Shown in pieces: positions 1-6,147 of a stretch of DNA of 8,862 bases (position 1 is the first letter of the stretch; every line of letters starts with the position of its first letter). The stretch is from JBQTIP01 sp052388025. Lineage in GTDB: Bacteria > Actinomycetota > UBA4738 > HRBIN12. Under the pieces are notes generated by a model. The model did no database searches. It saw only the letters and a program-made list of their open reading frames with translations, and was not told the DNA's origin. Location of the stretch: assembly GCA_052388025.1 (NCBI GenBank), contig JBQTIP010000007.1:1-8862 (forward strand), given 5' to 3'. Position numbers and translations under genes: made by a program.

Positions 1-1058
1 GCCCTCTGGATGACCGACTCGTGCAGGTGGTGTCGGTGCCGAACCCCCGTGTGACGGTCCACGTAATGCGACGACGCGGGGAAGACCCACTGCCAGGCCC
101 ACCGGCGGTCGGCGCCGGGGTACTTGCGGGCGAGGGCGTCGGGCAGCGGGGCCCGGCCCAGACCGCTCGCCAGATCCTTCGCGTGCTTCAGGCGCACTCT
201 CTCCAGGTGCGCCTGCAACGGCGCCTTCACCGCCGCCGGCAGCATGGTCACCCGATCCTTGCCGCCCTTGCCGTCGCGGACGCTGATCTCGCCCCGGTGG
301 AGGTCGACGTCCTTGACCCGCAGGCGCAGGCATTCCAGCAGCCGGAGACCGGAGCCGTACAGCAGCGTGCACACCAGGCGCGGTGTCCCCTCCAGTTCGT
401 TCAGCACCGCCCCGACCTCCTGTCGGGTCAGCACTACCGGCAGCCGTCGGGGCCGGCGGGCCCGCACTACCCCTTCGATCTGGCCCAGGGGGCGATGCAG
501 AACCTTGTCGTAGCAAAACAGCAGGGCGGCCAGGGCCTGGTTCTGCGTCGAGGCGGCGACGCGTTCGCCCGTGGCCAGATGCGTCAGGAACTGGTTGACC
601 TCCCGCTCACCCATCTCCATCGGCTGGCGCTCGCCGTGGAACAAGATGAAGCGCCTGATCCAGGCCACGTAGGCCTGCTCGGTGCTGGGGCTGTAGTGCC
701 GGGCAACGATGGCCCGACGGACCTCGTCGAGAAGCCCAAGGGCCGGGGCTGTTCCTTGAGGGACCTTCGGTCGATCGTCTGGGACCGCCGCGCGACGAAG
801 CGAGGCATCCACCTCAACGGCCTCCCCGGCAAGGAGGGCCAGCAGGTGGGCCAAGGCTCCGTCGGTGTGGGGAACCGTCCAGTACTTCCCGTCAGGATGC
901 CAGCGGCGACCGAATACGGTCTTGATCTTCTCCACGCGCTCTGGCGTGTACGGCAGGAGCACGATGATCCGTCCCGTCTCCCCCGGCCTGATCTGGATCG
1001 GCCCCGCCGGCGCCGTGGGCACCAACGCACTCGCGAGCGACCCCCGCGTTTCTTCCAT
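1..1058 (-). CDS. Integron-type tyrosine recombinase with extra N-terminal domain, 3'-truncated by window edge
   Basis: Site-specific tyrosine recombinase; 352 residues are visible and the frame is open to the left edge. Residues about 29-84 form an extra N-terminal module (LLPYTPERVEKIK, then GRRWHPDGKYWTVP). About 106-195 is the SAM-like core-binding domain (HYSPSTEQAYVAWIRRF). The catalytic domain starts near 205, with first catalytic Arg R239 in YGSGLRLLE and probable catalytic Lys K264 in DGKGGKDR. LPDALARKYPGA (305-316) and RHRHHLHESVIQR (340-352) match the extra-helix region that distinguishes IntI integrases from XerC/D. The HxxR, His/Trp and Tyr residues should lie in about 110 residues beyond the edge. 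The ATG at 1058 has GAAGGAG nine bases upstream. No attC array is visible, and the neighbouring genes run toward this gene, unlike a usual cassette array. The IntI-like assignment is firm; activity and an integron context are not shown. Confidence 0.9.
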   Translation of the reverse strand, partial: MEETRGSLASALVPTAPAGPIQIRPGETGRIIVLLPYTPERVEKIKTVFGRRWHPDGKYWTVPHTDGALAHLLALLAGEAVEVDASLRRAAVPDDRPKVPQGTAPALGLLDEVRRAIVARHYSPSTEQAYVAWIRRFILFHGERQPMEMGEREVNQFLTHLATGERVAASTQNQALAALLFCYDKVLHRPLGQIEGVVRARRPRRLPVVLTRQEVGAVLNELEGTPRLVCTLLYGSGLRLLECLRLRVKDVDLHRGEISVRDGKGGKDRVTMLPAAVKAPLQAHLERVRLKHAKDLASGLGRAPLPDALARKYPGADRRWAWQWVFPASSHYVDRHTGVRHRHHLHESVIQR

Positions 1059-1411
1059 GTCCGCCCGCTCCTTCAACGGAGCACTCTTCTCCCGGCCTGA
1101 GGTCGGCTGAGGATCCCCCGGCTGCCGGTGGCTGGCCACCGGCCGGACGACGCAACCGTAGCAGCCCCCTGTGACATCCCCGGGGCACGATGGCGCGACA
1201 CGGGCACAGAGGCCGGACTCCCGCGCGATGGGTCCGGTCGATTGAGCGATCGGCGTCCGAAGACGATGCTAGCCTCAGGCGACAGGCATGCACGGCGCAT
1301 CGGGCGCCGGGCCGATCTGGGATGGGTATTTCGCCGAAGGCCGGACTCGGTCTCAAGACGGAGGCTGAGTAGCCGCCGGTCCCGCCTCAGACAGATAGAC
1401 CGGCCGCTCCT
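1059..1411. other. Gene-free spacer upstream of the integrase
   Basis: About 350 bp between the integrase start and the regulator fragment. No open frame here looks like a protein; those present are short, arginine-rich shadows. The minus strand carries the end of the frame continuing from the regulator fragment (stop at 1353). The spacer holds an 18-bp near-perfect palindrome (1125-1142), an 11-bp direct repeat (1210-1220 and 1338-1348), a CCCCGGGG palindrome near 1180 and the Shine-Dalgarno site of the integrase. I found no integron core site matching RYYYAAC/GTTRRRY, no strong -35/-10 pair and no hairpin followed by a T-run. The integrase promoter and any attI-like site, if they exist, should lie here. 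Confidence 0.5.
1125..1142. repeat. 8-bp inverted repeat, 2-nt centre
   Basis: CCGGTGGC-TG-GCCACCGG reads as a perfect 8-bp inverted repeat around a 2-base centre. It lies about 67 bp upstream of the integrase ATG. No T-run follows on either strand, so it is a poor intrinsic terminator. It could be an operator or a recombinase-binding site, but short GC palindromes also arise by chance in DNA this GC-rich. Confidence 0.5.
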
Positions 1412-1470
1412 GCACCGCGTAGAGGGCGGCCTGGGTCCGGCGGGCCAGATGGAGCTGGGCCAGGATGTTG
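1353..1470 (-). pseudogene. 3' fragment of a LuxR/NarL-type response regulator gene
   Basis: On the minus strand, bases 1470-1412 encode NILAQLHLARRTQAALYAV, almost the same as NILAKLHLADRTQAALYAV at residues 188-206 of the LuxR-type regulator encoded at 3230-3874. This is the end of the HTH recognition helix and the following helix. The reading frame is kept and continues through an unrelated tail (ERPVYLSEAGPA...) to a TGA at 1353. No receiver, no N-terminal half of the HTH and no start codon are attached: homology stops abruptly at 1470, and the Rieske stop codon lies 12 bp further upstream. The simplest reading is a decayed, truncated regulator copy left by duplication, deletion or insertion. 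A functional peptide is unlikely. Confidence 0.75.
1412..1470 (-). repeat. Direct repeat copy A (59 bp) downstream of the Rieske gene
   Basis: By hand alignment this 59-bp segment matches 3256-3314 at 52 of 59 positions without gaps. Both copies are in the same orientation and flank the whole Rieske gene. Several differences change the encoded amino acid (Lys to Gln, Asp to Arg), so the copies have diverged. Similarity ends sharply on the 1470 side and fades on the 1412 side. Confidence 0.85.
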
Positions 1471-1482
1471 CCTAGGCCGCGC

Positions 1483-3216
1483 CTATTCCTCGAACTCCTC
1501 GCCGTAGAGCTTCTCGCCCCGCTGCAGGCGGGTGGCGATGTCGAAGGTCTGGTTGGCCCGGCGCTGGGTCGGGAACTTCGACGCCAGGAAGCGAGCGACC
1601 CCGACGAGGACTTGATCCCCCTCCTGCCGGCCGCCGAAGGAGCGGAACTGCTGGAGGCCTGCCTCGTACGCCTGGAACTCGTGGAAGACGCCGTCCTCCC
1701 TGAGCATGACGTGTCCGAGGAGTCGTAGGAGATCCTCGCGGCGCCCATCCGCGACGAGGTCGGCGACGGCCTGGCCAGCCTCCTCCACGGAGCCCTGCTG
1801 ATCGAAGATCGCCAGGAATTCGTCGTCGGACGGCGCCCGGCCGCTCGGCTTCGGAATGGGCCGGCCCGGGATGTTGAGGAATCGGTCGAGGTAGACGGCC
1901 ATCGCTCCGTCGAAGATCCCGCGCCCGAGAAGCCGTGAGGGTGCCCGACGCATGGCCCGGTCGACCGCGCTGCAGTACGTGAAGGTGTTGTGAACGGTAT
2001 CCCAATCGGGGATCTCGTTCGAGGTAGGAAAGTGTACGAAGCGTCGGGCCCCGGCATACGCGACCGTGGCGGAGAGCTCGACCAGGGGCACGCCCTTGCG
2101 AACGAGATCCCTCATCGCGCCGAGCGTGTCGGGCGCCTCGCCCACGAGGATCTGCTCCGCGAGTTCCGCGTGGCCGTCCCAGCCACCGAGCTGCTCTCCG
2201 CCCTCCTCGATGAGTCCGTCGAGGAGGGCGTAGGTTTCGAACAGGAGCGAGGCGACGTCGACGGGGTGGCGCCAGTGGGAGGTCTCCTCCATGCGCTCCC
2301 AGTCGGCCAGGGGATGGATGATCGAGGGGAGGATGTCCTCGGCGTAGCGCCAGCCGATGTGGTCGAGGAGCTCGAAGGCCTTGTTCGCGAAGTCGAGCAC
2401 GTGCCCCTCGCCGCGGAAGAGGTGATCGGTGCAGGCGGCGAAGACAATGTCGGCGACGTCTTTCTCGGGGAGACCGGCCCGGATCGCCGTGCGGAGCGTA
2501 CGCTCGGCGGCCTCCTCCGACCGCACCTCGATGAAGCGCCGGAACCACGTCAGGTACTCCTCTGGGGAGCCCTCCGCGACGGCGAGGGGACCCACGTCGA
2601 AGTTGGGCGGGTTCCCCTCGGTCTCGGCCTGCACACGCTCGAGCCCCCGGAACAGCGCCAGCCGTCGGTCTTCCGGCGCCAGTGCGGGGAGCACATTAGC
2701 CACGGTCGTGAGCACCGTGACCCCTGGGCTCCAGCCCTTCGCGCGATTCCGGATCCCGAACAGAGCTGCCTTCTCGAGGAGGTCGATCGTCCCGCCCAGC
2801 TCGTCCAGGCCGATTACGGCCTTCGCCATCACGAGCGGCAGCCCGTGCTCCAGCCCTTCATCGAGCTTTCGGAGCCAGCGCTGGAGTGGATCCGGCTCGA
2901 TAGGGTGCGGATCGACCCAAACATAGCCGTCACGGACCTGAACGTTGAAGCGCGGAGCGTCGTCGGCGAAGAGGTCGAACGTGCATCCGCTCGCCAGGTC
3001 GAACTTGGCGTGGTGCCAGTGGCAGGTGAGGATCCCGTCCTTCGCGGTGCCCCGGTGGAGGGGGAACCCCATGTGTGGGCAGCGGTTGTCGAGTGCATAG
3101 ACCTCACCCCGGTGATAGAAGACCGCGACGACGCGGCCCTCCGCCGCGAAGGTCCGTACACCATCTCGCTCCAGCTCGTCGAGCGAGCAGACCTTGACGC
3201 TCGGCTCGGTCTTCAT
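1483..3216 (-). CDS. Rieske [2Fe-2S] protein with long helical C-terminal region
   Basis: 577 residues. The N-terminal ~105 residues are a Rieske domain: CPHMG (C46, H48) and CHWHH (C65, H68), spaced C-x-H-x16-C-x2-H, so all four cluster ligands are present. This part resembles small Rieske ferredoxins or the N-terminus of oxygenase components. Residues about 110-577 are predicted mostly helical and match no catalytic domain I can name; I do not see the 2-His-1-carboxylate pattern of a ring-hydroxylating oxygenase placed as usual. Notable blocks are IIHPLADWERMEETSHWRHP (299-318), with three histidines, and HFPTSNE...DWDTVHNTFTYC (395-415). There is no signal peptide or membrane segment, so it is probably cytoplasmic. 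The ATG at 3216 follows AAAGGGGAAGG, 13 bp after the regulator stop, as last gene of the kinase/regulator operon. The frame extends 25 codons upstream, but that stretch is regulator coding sequence in another phase. Electron transfer, oxidation or redox sensing are all possible. Confidence 0.85.
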   Translation of the reverse strand: MKTEPSVKVCSLDELERDGVRTFAAEGRVVAVFYHRGEVYALDNRCPHMGFPLHRGTAKDGILTCHWHHAKFDLASGCTFDLFADDAPRFNVQVRDGYVWVDPHPIEPDPLQRWLRKLDEGLEHGLPLVMAKAVIGLDELGGTIDLLEKAALFGIRNRAKGWSPGVTVLTTVANVLPALAPEDRRLALFRGLERVQAETEGNPPNFDVGPLAVAEGSPEEYLTWFRRFIEVRSEEAAERTLRTAIRAGLPEKDVADIVFAACTDHLFRGEGHVLDFANKAFELLDHIGWRYAEDILPSIIHPLADWERMEETSHWRHPVDVASLLFETYALLDGLIEEGGEQLGGWDGHAELAEQILVGEAPDTLGAMRDLVRKGVPLVELSATVAYAGARRFVHFPTSNEIPDWDTVHNTFTYCSAVDRAMRRAPSRLLGRGIFDGAMAVYLDRFLNIPGRPIPKPSGRAPSDDEFLAIFDQQGSVEEAGQAVADLVADGRREDLLRLLGHVMLREDGVFHEFQAYEAGLQQFRSFGGRQEGDQVLVGVARFLASKFPTQRRANQTFDIATRLQRGEKLYGEEFEE

Positions 3217-3229
3217 TCGCCTTCCCCTT

Positions 3230-3874
3230 TCACTCCAGCTCCACCAGCCTCTGACGCACCGCATAGAGGGCGGCCTGGGTGCGGTCGGCAAGATGGAGCT
3301 TGGCGAGGATGTTGGACACGTGGGTTTTCACGGTCTTCTCGGATATGAAGAGCTCGGAGGCGATCTCCTTGTTCGAGAGCCCCTTCGCGAGGAGGCGGAG
3401 GACATCGAGCTCGCGCTCGGTCAGCACCTCGTCCGAAGACCGACGCTCCTGCTCAGAAAGCTCCGCCATGAGCTTCGCTGCGATCGCAGGGTGGAGGAGA
3501 GCCTCGCCCCGGGAGACCTTCCGGATCGCCTCGAGGAGCGCGTCGGGCTCAACGTCCTTGAGCAAGTACCCGGCGGCGCCTGCCTTGACGGCCGGGAAGA
3601 CCTTGTCGTCGTCGGCGAAGCTCGTGAGCACGATCACCTTCGTCGACGGGCTGAGCGCCCGGATCCGGCGGATGGCCTCGATCCCATCGAGCTGGGGCAT
3701 CACGAGGTCGACGAGCGCGACATCGGGCAGAAGGTCCCGGACGCGCTCGACGGCTTCCTCGCCGTCGGACGCCTCGCCAACCACGTCGATGTCATCCTGG
3801 AGCTCGAGGAAGGTGCGAAGGCCGCGACGGACGACCGGGTGGTCGTCGGCGATGAGGACGCCGATCCGCTCCAT
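3230..3874 (-). CDS. NarL/LuxR-family response regulator (DNA-binding)
   Basis: 214 residues, normal length for the family. The receiver spans residues 4-120, with acidic pair D10/D11, phospho-acceptor D56 (ALVDLVMP), T84 and K106 (LLKD) all present. The LuxR-type HTH spans 151-206, from LTERELDVLRLLAKGLSNKE through SEKTVKTHVSNIL. It is expected to bind DNA as a dimer when phosphorylated by the kinase encoded two genes upstream. The ATG at 3874 shares one base with the stop of the receiver-cyclase gene (TGATG), with GGAGG seven bases upstream, so translation is probably coupled. Its receiver is about 60% identical to that of the preceding protein (83 of 135 by hand count). The last HTH codons are repeated near 1412-1470. 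Likely targets are its own operon or nearby genes, but no operator could be identified. Confidence 0.95.
   Translation of the reverse strand: MERIGVLIADDHPVVRRGLRTFLELQDDIDVVGEASDGEEAVERVRDLLPDVALVDLVMPQLDGIEAIRRIRALSPSTKVIVLTSFADDDKVFPAVKAGAAGYLLKDVEPDALLEAIRKVSRGEALLHPAIAAKLMAELSEQERRSSDEVLTERELDVLRLLAKGLSNKEIASELFISEKTVKTHVSNILAKLHLADRTQAALYAVRQRLVELE
3256..3314 (-). repeat. Direct repeat copy B (59 bp) inside the LuxR regulator gene
   Basis: Mate of the 1412-1470 copy, lying within the codons for the last HTH helices of the LuxR-type regulator. The two copies bracket a roughly 1.8-kb interval that contains the complete Rieske gene. Confidence 0.85.
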
Positions 3875-4818
3875 CAGGCACCCTCCCCGTCCCAGAGCAC
3901 CTCGAAGACACGCCGAGGGCCGATGCCCTTCAGCGCACGCACCCCCCGGTCGGCAAAGCGGAATCCGGCTTCAGCGGCGAGCCCCTTTGTCGCCTCCGAC
4001 ACCAAGATCTGCCCACCCTCGGCGGCCGCGGCCACCCGCGCCGCCACGATCACCGTTTCGCCGAAGTAATTCTGGCCCTCGATGATCGGCTCCCCGGTGT
4101 TGAGGCCCATGCGCACCCGAAGGGGCACCGGTCCGAGCCCCTGCGCAAGGATCTCGCGCTGCATCTCGACTGAGCACGCGACCGCTCGGCGGGCGCTCGG
4201 GAAAGCGGCCATGAGTCCGTCGCCCGTGTGCCTGACCTCGGTACCGCCGTACTCGCGGAGGAGCTCGCGGAGGATACGGTCGTGCTCCCGCTGGATTTCG
4301 CGCGCACGGTCGTCGCCAAGCTCGGCGACAAGGCGCGTCGAGCCCTCGACGTCGGTGATCAAGATCGTGACCGTGCCTTGTGGCCCGCCCACGGGCGCCA
4401 CCTGGTCCATGAGACGTCGGCCGACATCAGGGTGGAGGTACGGGTCGCCGCGGTTGACAGCGTGGATGGCCGCGACGAGATCCTCAGGGGCGACGTCCTT
4501 GACCAGGTAGCCCGACACCCCCGCCCCGAGCGCCGGAAAGATTCGATCGTCGTCCATGAAGCTCGTGAGGACCAAGACCTTGGTCATTGGATGCGCCGAC
4601 CGGATGCGGCGTGCGGCCGCGACGCCGTCGAGGCCGGGCATGACAAGGTCCATGACGACCACATCGGGGCCCAGGGCGCTGGTCATCTCAACGGCCTCCT
4701 CGCCGCTCCCGGTCTCGCCGACCACGGCGATGCCGTCCTGCAGCTCGAGGAAGGTGCGCAGTCCTCGGCGAACGGCGGCCTGATCGTCGGCGATCAAGAC
4801 GCGGATCTCATCGCCCAT
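3874..4818 (-). CDS. Response regulator with class III nucleotide cyclase-like output domain
   Basis: 314 residues. The receiver (6-122) has D11/D12, phospho-acceptor D57 (VVMDLVMP), T85 and K107. A NarL-style linker follows (about 123-145), but instead of an HTH there is a class III adenylate/guanylate cyclase homology domain (about 149-310). Both metal-binding Asp are present, D156 (LITDVEGST) and D200 (HTGDGLMAAF), as is the transition-state Arg R261 (VAARV). The position usually Lys for adenine recognition is R196, the partner Asp is N250 (GQNYFGE), and the transition-state Asn is I257. Phosphorylation may therefore control a cyclase of altered specificity, or the domain may be a catalytically weak nucleotide or partner-binding module. 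The start overlaps the kinase end by 11 bp, with GGAGGT five bases before the ATG at 4818; the stop overlaps the next regulator start. The domain assignment is firm; the activity is not. Confidence 0.93.
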   Translation of the reverse strand: MGDEIRVLIADDQAAVRRGLRTFLELQDGIAVVGETGSGEEAVEMTSALGPDVVVMDLVMPGLDGVAAARRIRSAHPMTKVLVLTSFMDDDRIFPALGAGVSGYLVKDVAPEDLVAAIHAVNRGDPYLHPDVGRRLMDQVAPVGGPQGTVTILITDVEGSTRLVAELGDDRAREIQREHDRILRELLREYGGTEVRHTGDGLMAAFPSARRAVACSVEMQREILAQGLGPVPLRVRMGLNTGEPIIEGQNYFGETVIVAARVAAAAEGGQILVSEATKGLAAEAGFRFADRGVRALKGIGPRRVFEVLWDGEGA

Positions 4819-5962
4819 ATGGCACCTCCACCGAGACCGTCGTGCCTCTCCCCGGTGCCGAGTCGATGGCGAGGACGCCGCCGAGCAGCTGCACCCGCTC
4901 CCGCATCGAGGTGAGGCCGAGCCGCGCGTGGCCGCCGGCAGCCAGCGGATCGAAGCCCTTTCCGTCGTCCTGGACCTCGAGGCTGACCCGATCCCCGTCC
5001 ATCGAGAGACGGATCCACACCCGCTCGGCCCCCGAGTGCCTCAGGGCGTTGCTCATGGCTTCCTGGGAGATGCGGAAGACCTCTTTCTCCGCCTGTGACG
5101 CGAGTCGGCACTCGCCGGCGACGGTGAGCTCGATCTTGGCCGCGTAGACGCGGCGAAGTACGTCGACCTGCTTCCCCAGCGTGGAGACAAGCCCCTCCCG
5201 CTCGATCTCGGCCGGGCGGAGCTCGAAGATGAGGGAGCGCATCTCGCGCTGGGCGTCCTGGGCAAGCCGCTTGAGGTCGGCGACCTGCCCACGGGCCGCT
5301 TCGGGGTCTCGCTCGAGCAGCGTGGCGACGGACTCGGCGGTGAAGACGATGCTAAACAGCGTCTGGGATACGGCGTCGTGAAGCTCCCGCGCTAGGCGGT
5401 TGCGTTCCTCGATGACAGTGAGCTCCCGGCTCCGCTCGAAGAGGCGGGCATTGTCGACGGCCAGGATCGCGTGGGAAGCGAGTATCTGCACCTCCTCCTG
5501 GTCGGCCGCGGTGAAGGCGGGCGCGCCGGACCTCCCAAACAAGAACAAGGCTCCGAGTACCCCCTCGTCTGAGACGAGAGGCACGCCCATAAACGAGCCG
5601 AAGTCGAGGAGAGCCGCAGGCGTCCCATCGGCCCTTCGATCCTCGCTGACGTCGGGAATGCGGATGGGCAGACGTTCCTGGAGCGCGGCGCGGAAGAGGC
5701 CAGCGGTCGGTGGAAGCTGACCCATCTCCTGGACCATCTCGTCGCTCATCCCCGCGGTGATGAAGTGCTCGAGGGCGCCGTCCTCGCCCACGATCCCCAG
5801 GGCGGCGCAGCTCGCGTTGGCCAGGTGCCGCACCGCGTCGACGATCTGGCGCAGGGTGGCGTGGATCGACCGCTCGCGCCCCATCGTGAGCAGGGCCTCG
5901 CTCAAAGCGGCAACGGCCGGGTTGGCGAACCCGCAGCGCGGGCAACGGAACCCTGCCTCCAT
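4808..5962 (-). CDS. GAF-domain sensor histidine kinase (DevS/NreB/LiaS type)
   Basis: 384 residues from the ATG at 5962. A CPRCGF motif (C7, C10) sits at the N-terminus, followed by one GAF domain (about 30-175) similar in pattern to the DevS/DosS GAF (ALGIVGEDG, FMGVPLVSDEGVLGALFLFG, ILAVDNARLFE). Then come the HisKA_3 H-box ERNRLARELHDAVSQ with phospho-acceptor H195, and a HATPase domain with N-box NALRHSG (N305), DDGKGF (332-337) and GRGTTV. There are no membrane segments, so it should be a soluble sensor. The DevS haem-ligand His position, just before the FMGVP motif, has no His, so DevS-type haem binding is unlikely. The ligand is unknown; C7/C10 could bind metal or respond to redox state. 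An in-frame ATG at 5998 would add 12 residues, but it has no clear ribosome site; 5962 lies at the right distance from a TATAGT box. The 3' end overlaps its regulator gene by 11 bp. Confidence 0.93.
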   Translation of the reverse strand: MEAGFRCPRCGFANPAVAALSEALLTMGRERSIHATLRQIVDAVRHLANASCAALGIVGEDGALEHFITAGMSDEMVQEMGQLPPTAGLFRAALQERLPIRIPDVSEDRRADGTPAALLDFGSFMGVPLVSDEGVLGALFLFGRSGAPAFTAADQEEVQILASHAILAVDNARLFERSRELTVIEERNRLARELHDAVSQTLFSIVFTAESVATLLERDPEAARGQVADLKRLAQDAQREMRSLIFELRPAEIEREGLVSTLGKQVDVLRRVYAAKIELTVAGECRLASQAEKEVFRISQEAMSNALRHSGAERVWIRLSMDGDRVSLEVQDDGKGFDPLAAGGHARLGLTSMRERVQLLGGVLAIDSAPGRGTTVSVEVPYGR

Positions 5963-5969
5963 GTCGCCG

Positions 5970-5975
5970 ACTATA
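5970..5975 (-). promoter_or_regulatory. Putative -10 element for the kinase operon, possibly leaderless
   Basis: TATAGT on the minus strand is followed by seven bases and then the ATG at 5962. That spacing would place the transcription start at or next to the A of the ATG, giving a leaderless mRNA, which is common in actinobacteria. No convincing TTGACA-like -35 element lies 16-18 bp upstream, and no Shine-Dalgarno site precedes either candidate ATG (5962 or 5998), which fits a leaderless start. Confidence 0.4.
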
Positions 5976-6042
5976 GGCCGGAGCCCTGTGGCCGACATCG
6001 GTCCCAGGGAGGAGGCTGGTCTCGGTCTTTGGGAGGAGCAGG

Positions 6043-6147
6043 CTACAGCCAGCGGACAGGCTCCAGGGAAGCCTCGCCCCGAGCTGAATACCAGACCGTC
6101 GGCTCCGGTTGCGTCTCGATGGTCCGGCAGAAGCCGCAGTCCGTCAC
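6043..6147 (-). CDS. Possible 34-residue CxxC small protein coupled to asd
   Basis: A short frame begins with a GTG whose last bases are shared with the asd stop codon (GTGA, 4-bp overlap), the classic arrangement for translational coupling, and ends with TAG at 6043. The peptide starts MTDCGFCRTIETQPEP, continues with TVWYSARGE and ends VRWL. It has CGFC (C4, C7), two Trp and one Tyr, and is mixed in composition, unlike the arginine/proline-rich shadow frames elsewhere in the window. Two cysteines alone could bind a metal as a dimer or act in redox chemistry. It otherwise fills most of the 181-bp gap between asd and the kinase. I do not recognise a family. Chance occurrence is possible at this length, so this is a candidate only. 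Confidence 0.4.
   Translation of the reverse strand: MTDCGFCRTIETQPEPTVWYSARGEASLEPVRWL

Noticed and set aside
21..1100. Long plus-strand open frame (359 codons) over the left end
   Set aside because: It is codon-for-codon antisense to the integrase gene. The minus strand gives clear recombinase motifs, while this frame gives Gln/Arg/Pro-rich sequence with no domain.
1125..1142. Intrinsic terminator after the Rieske operon
   Set aside because: The stem is GC-rich but no T-run follows on either strand and it lies over 200 bp past the last open frame.
1169..1188. CRP-like half site TGTGA near 1170, tempting because of the cyclase gene
   Set aside because: Only one half of the TGTGA-N6-TCACA consensus is present; the other half does not match.
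1412..1470. The 59-bp repeat as an integron attC site ('59-base element')
   Set aside because: The sequence encodes the end of a LuxR HTH, has no inverted-repeat architecture and no core sites; the matching length is coincidence.
1990..3348. Long plus-strand open frame (452 codons) over the Rieske gene
   Set aside because: Shadow of the Rieske gene caused by GC-rich third positions; no recognisable motif.
5976..6042. Terminator between the asd operon and the kinase operon
   Set aside because: Only distant short inverted matches (CGGTCT/AGACCG) about 65 bp apart; no compact hairpin with a T-run.
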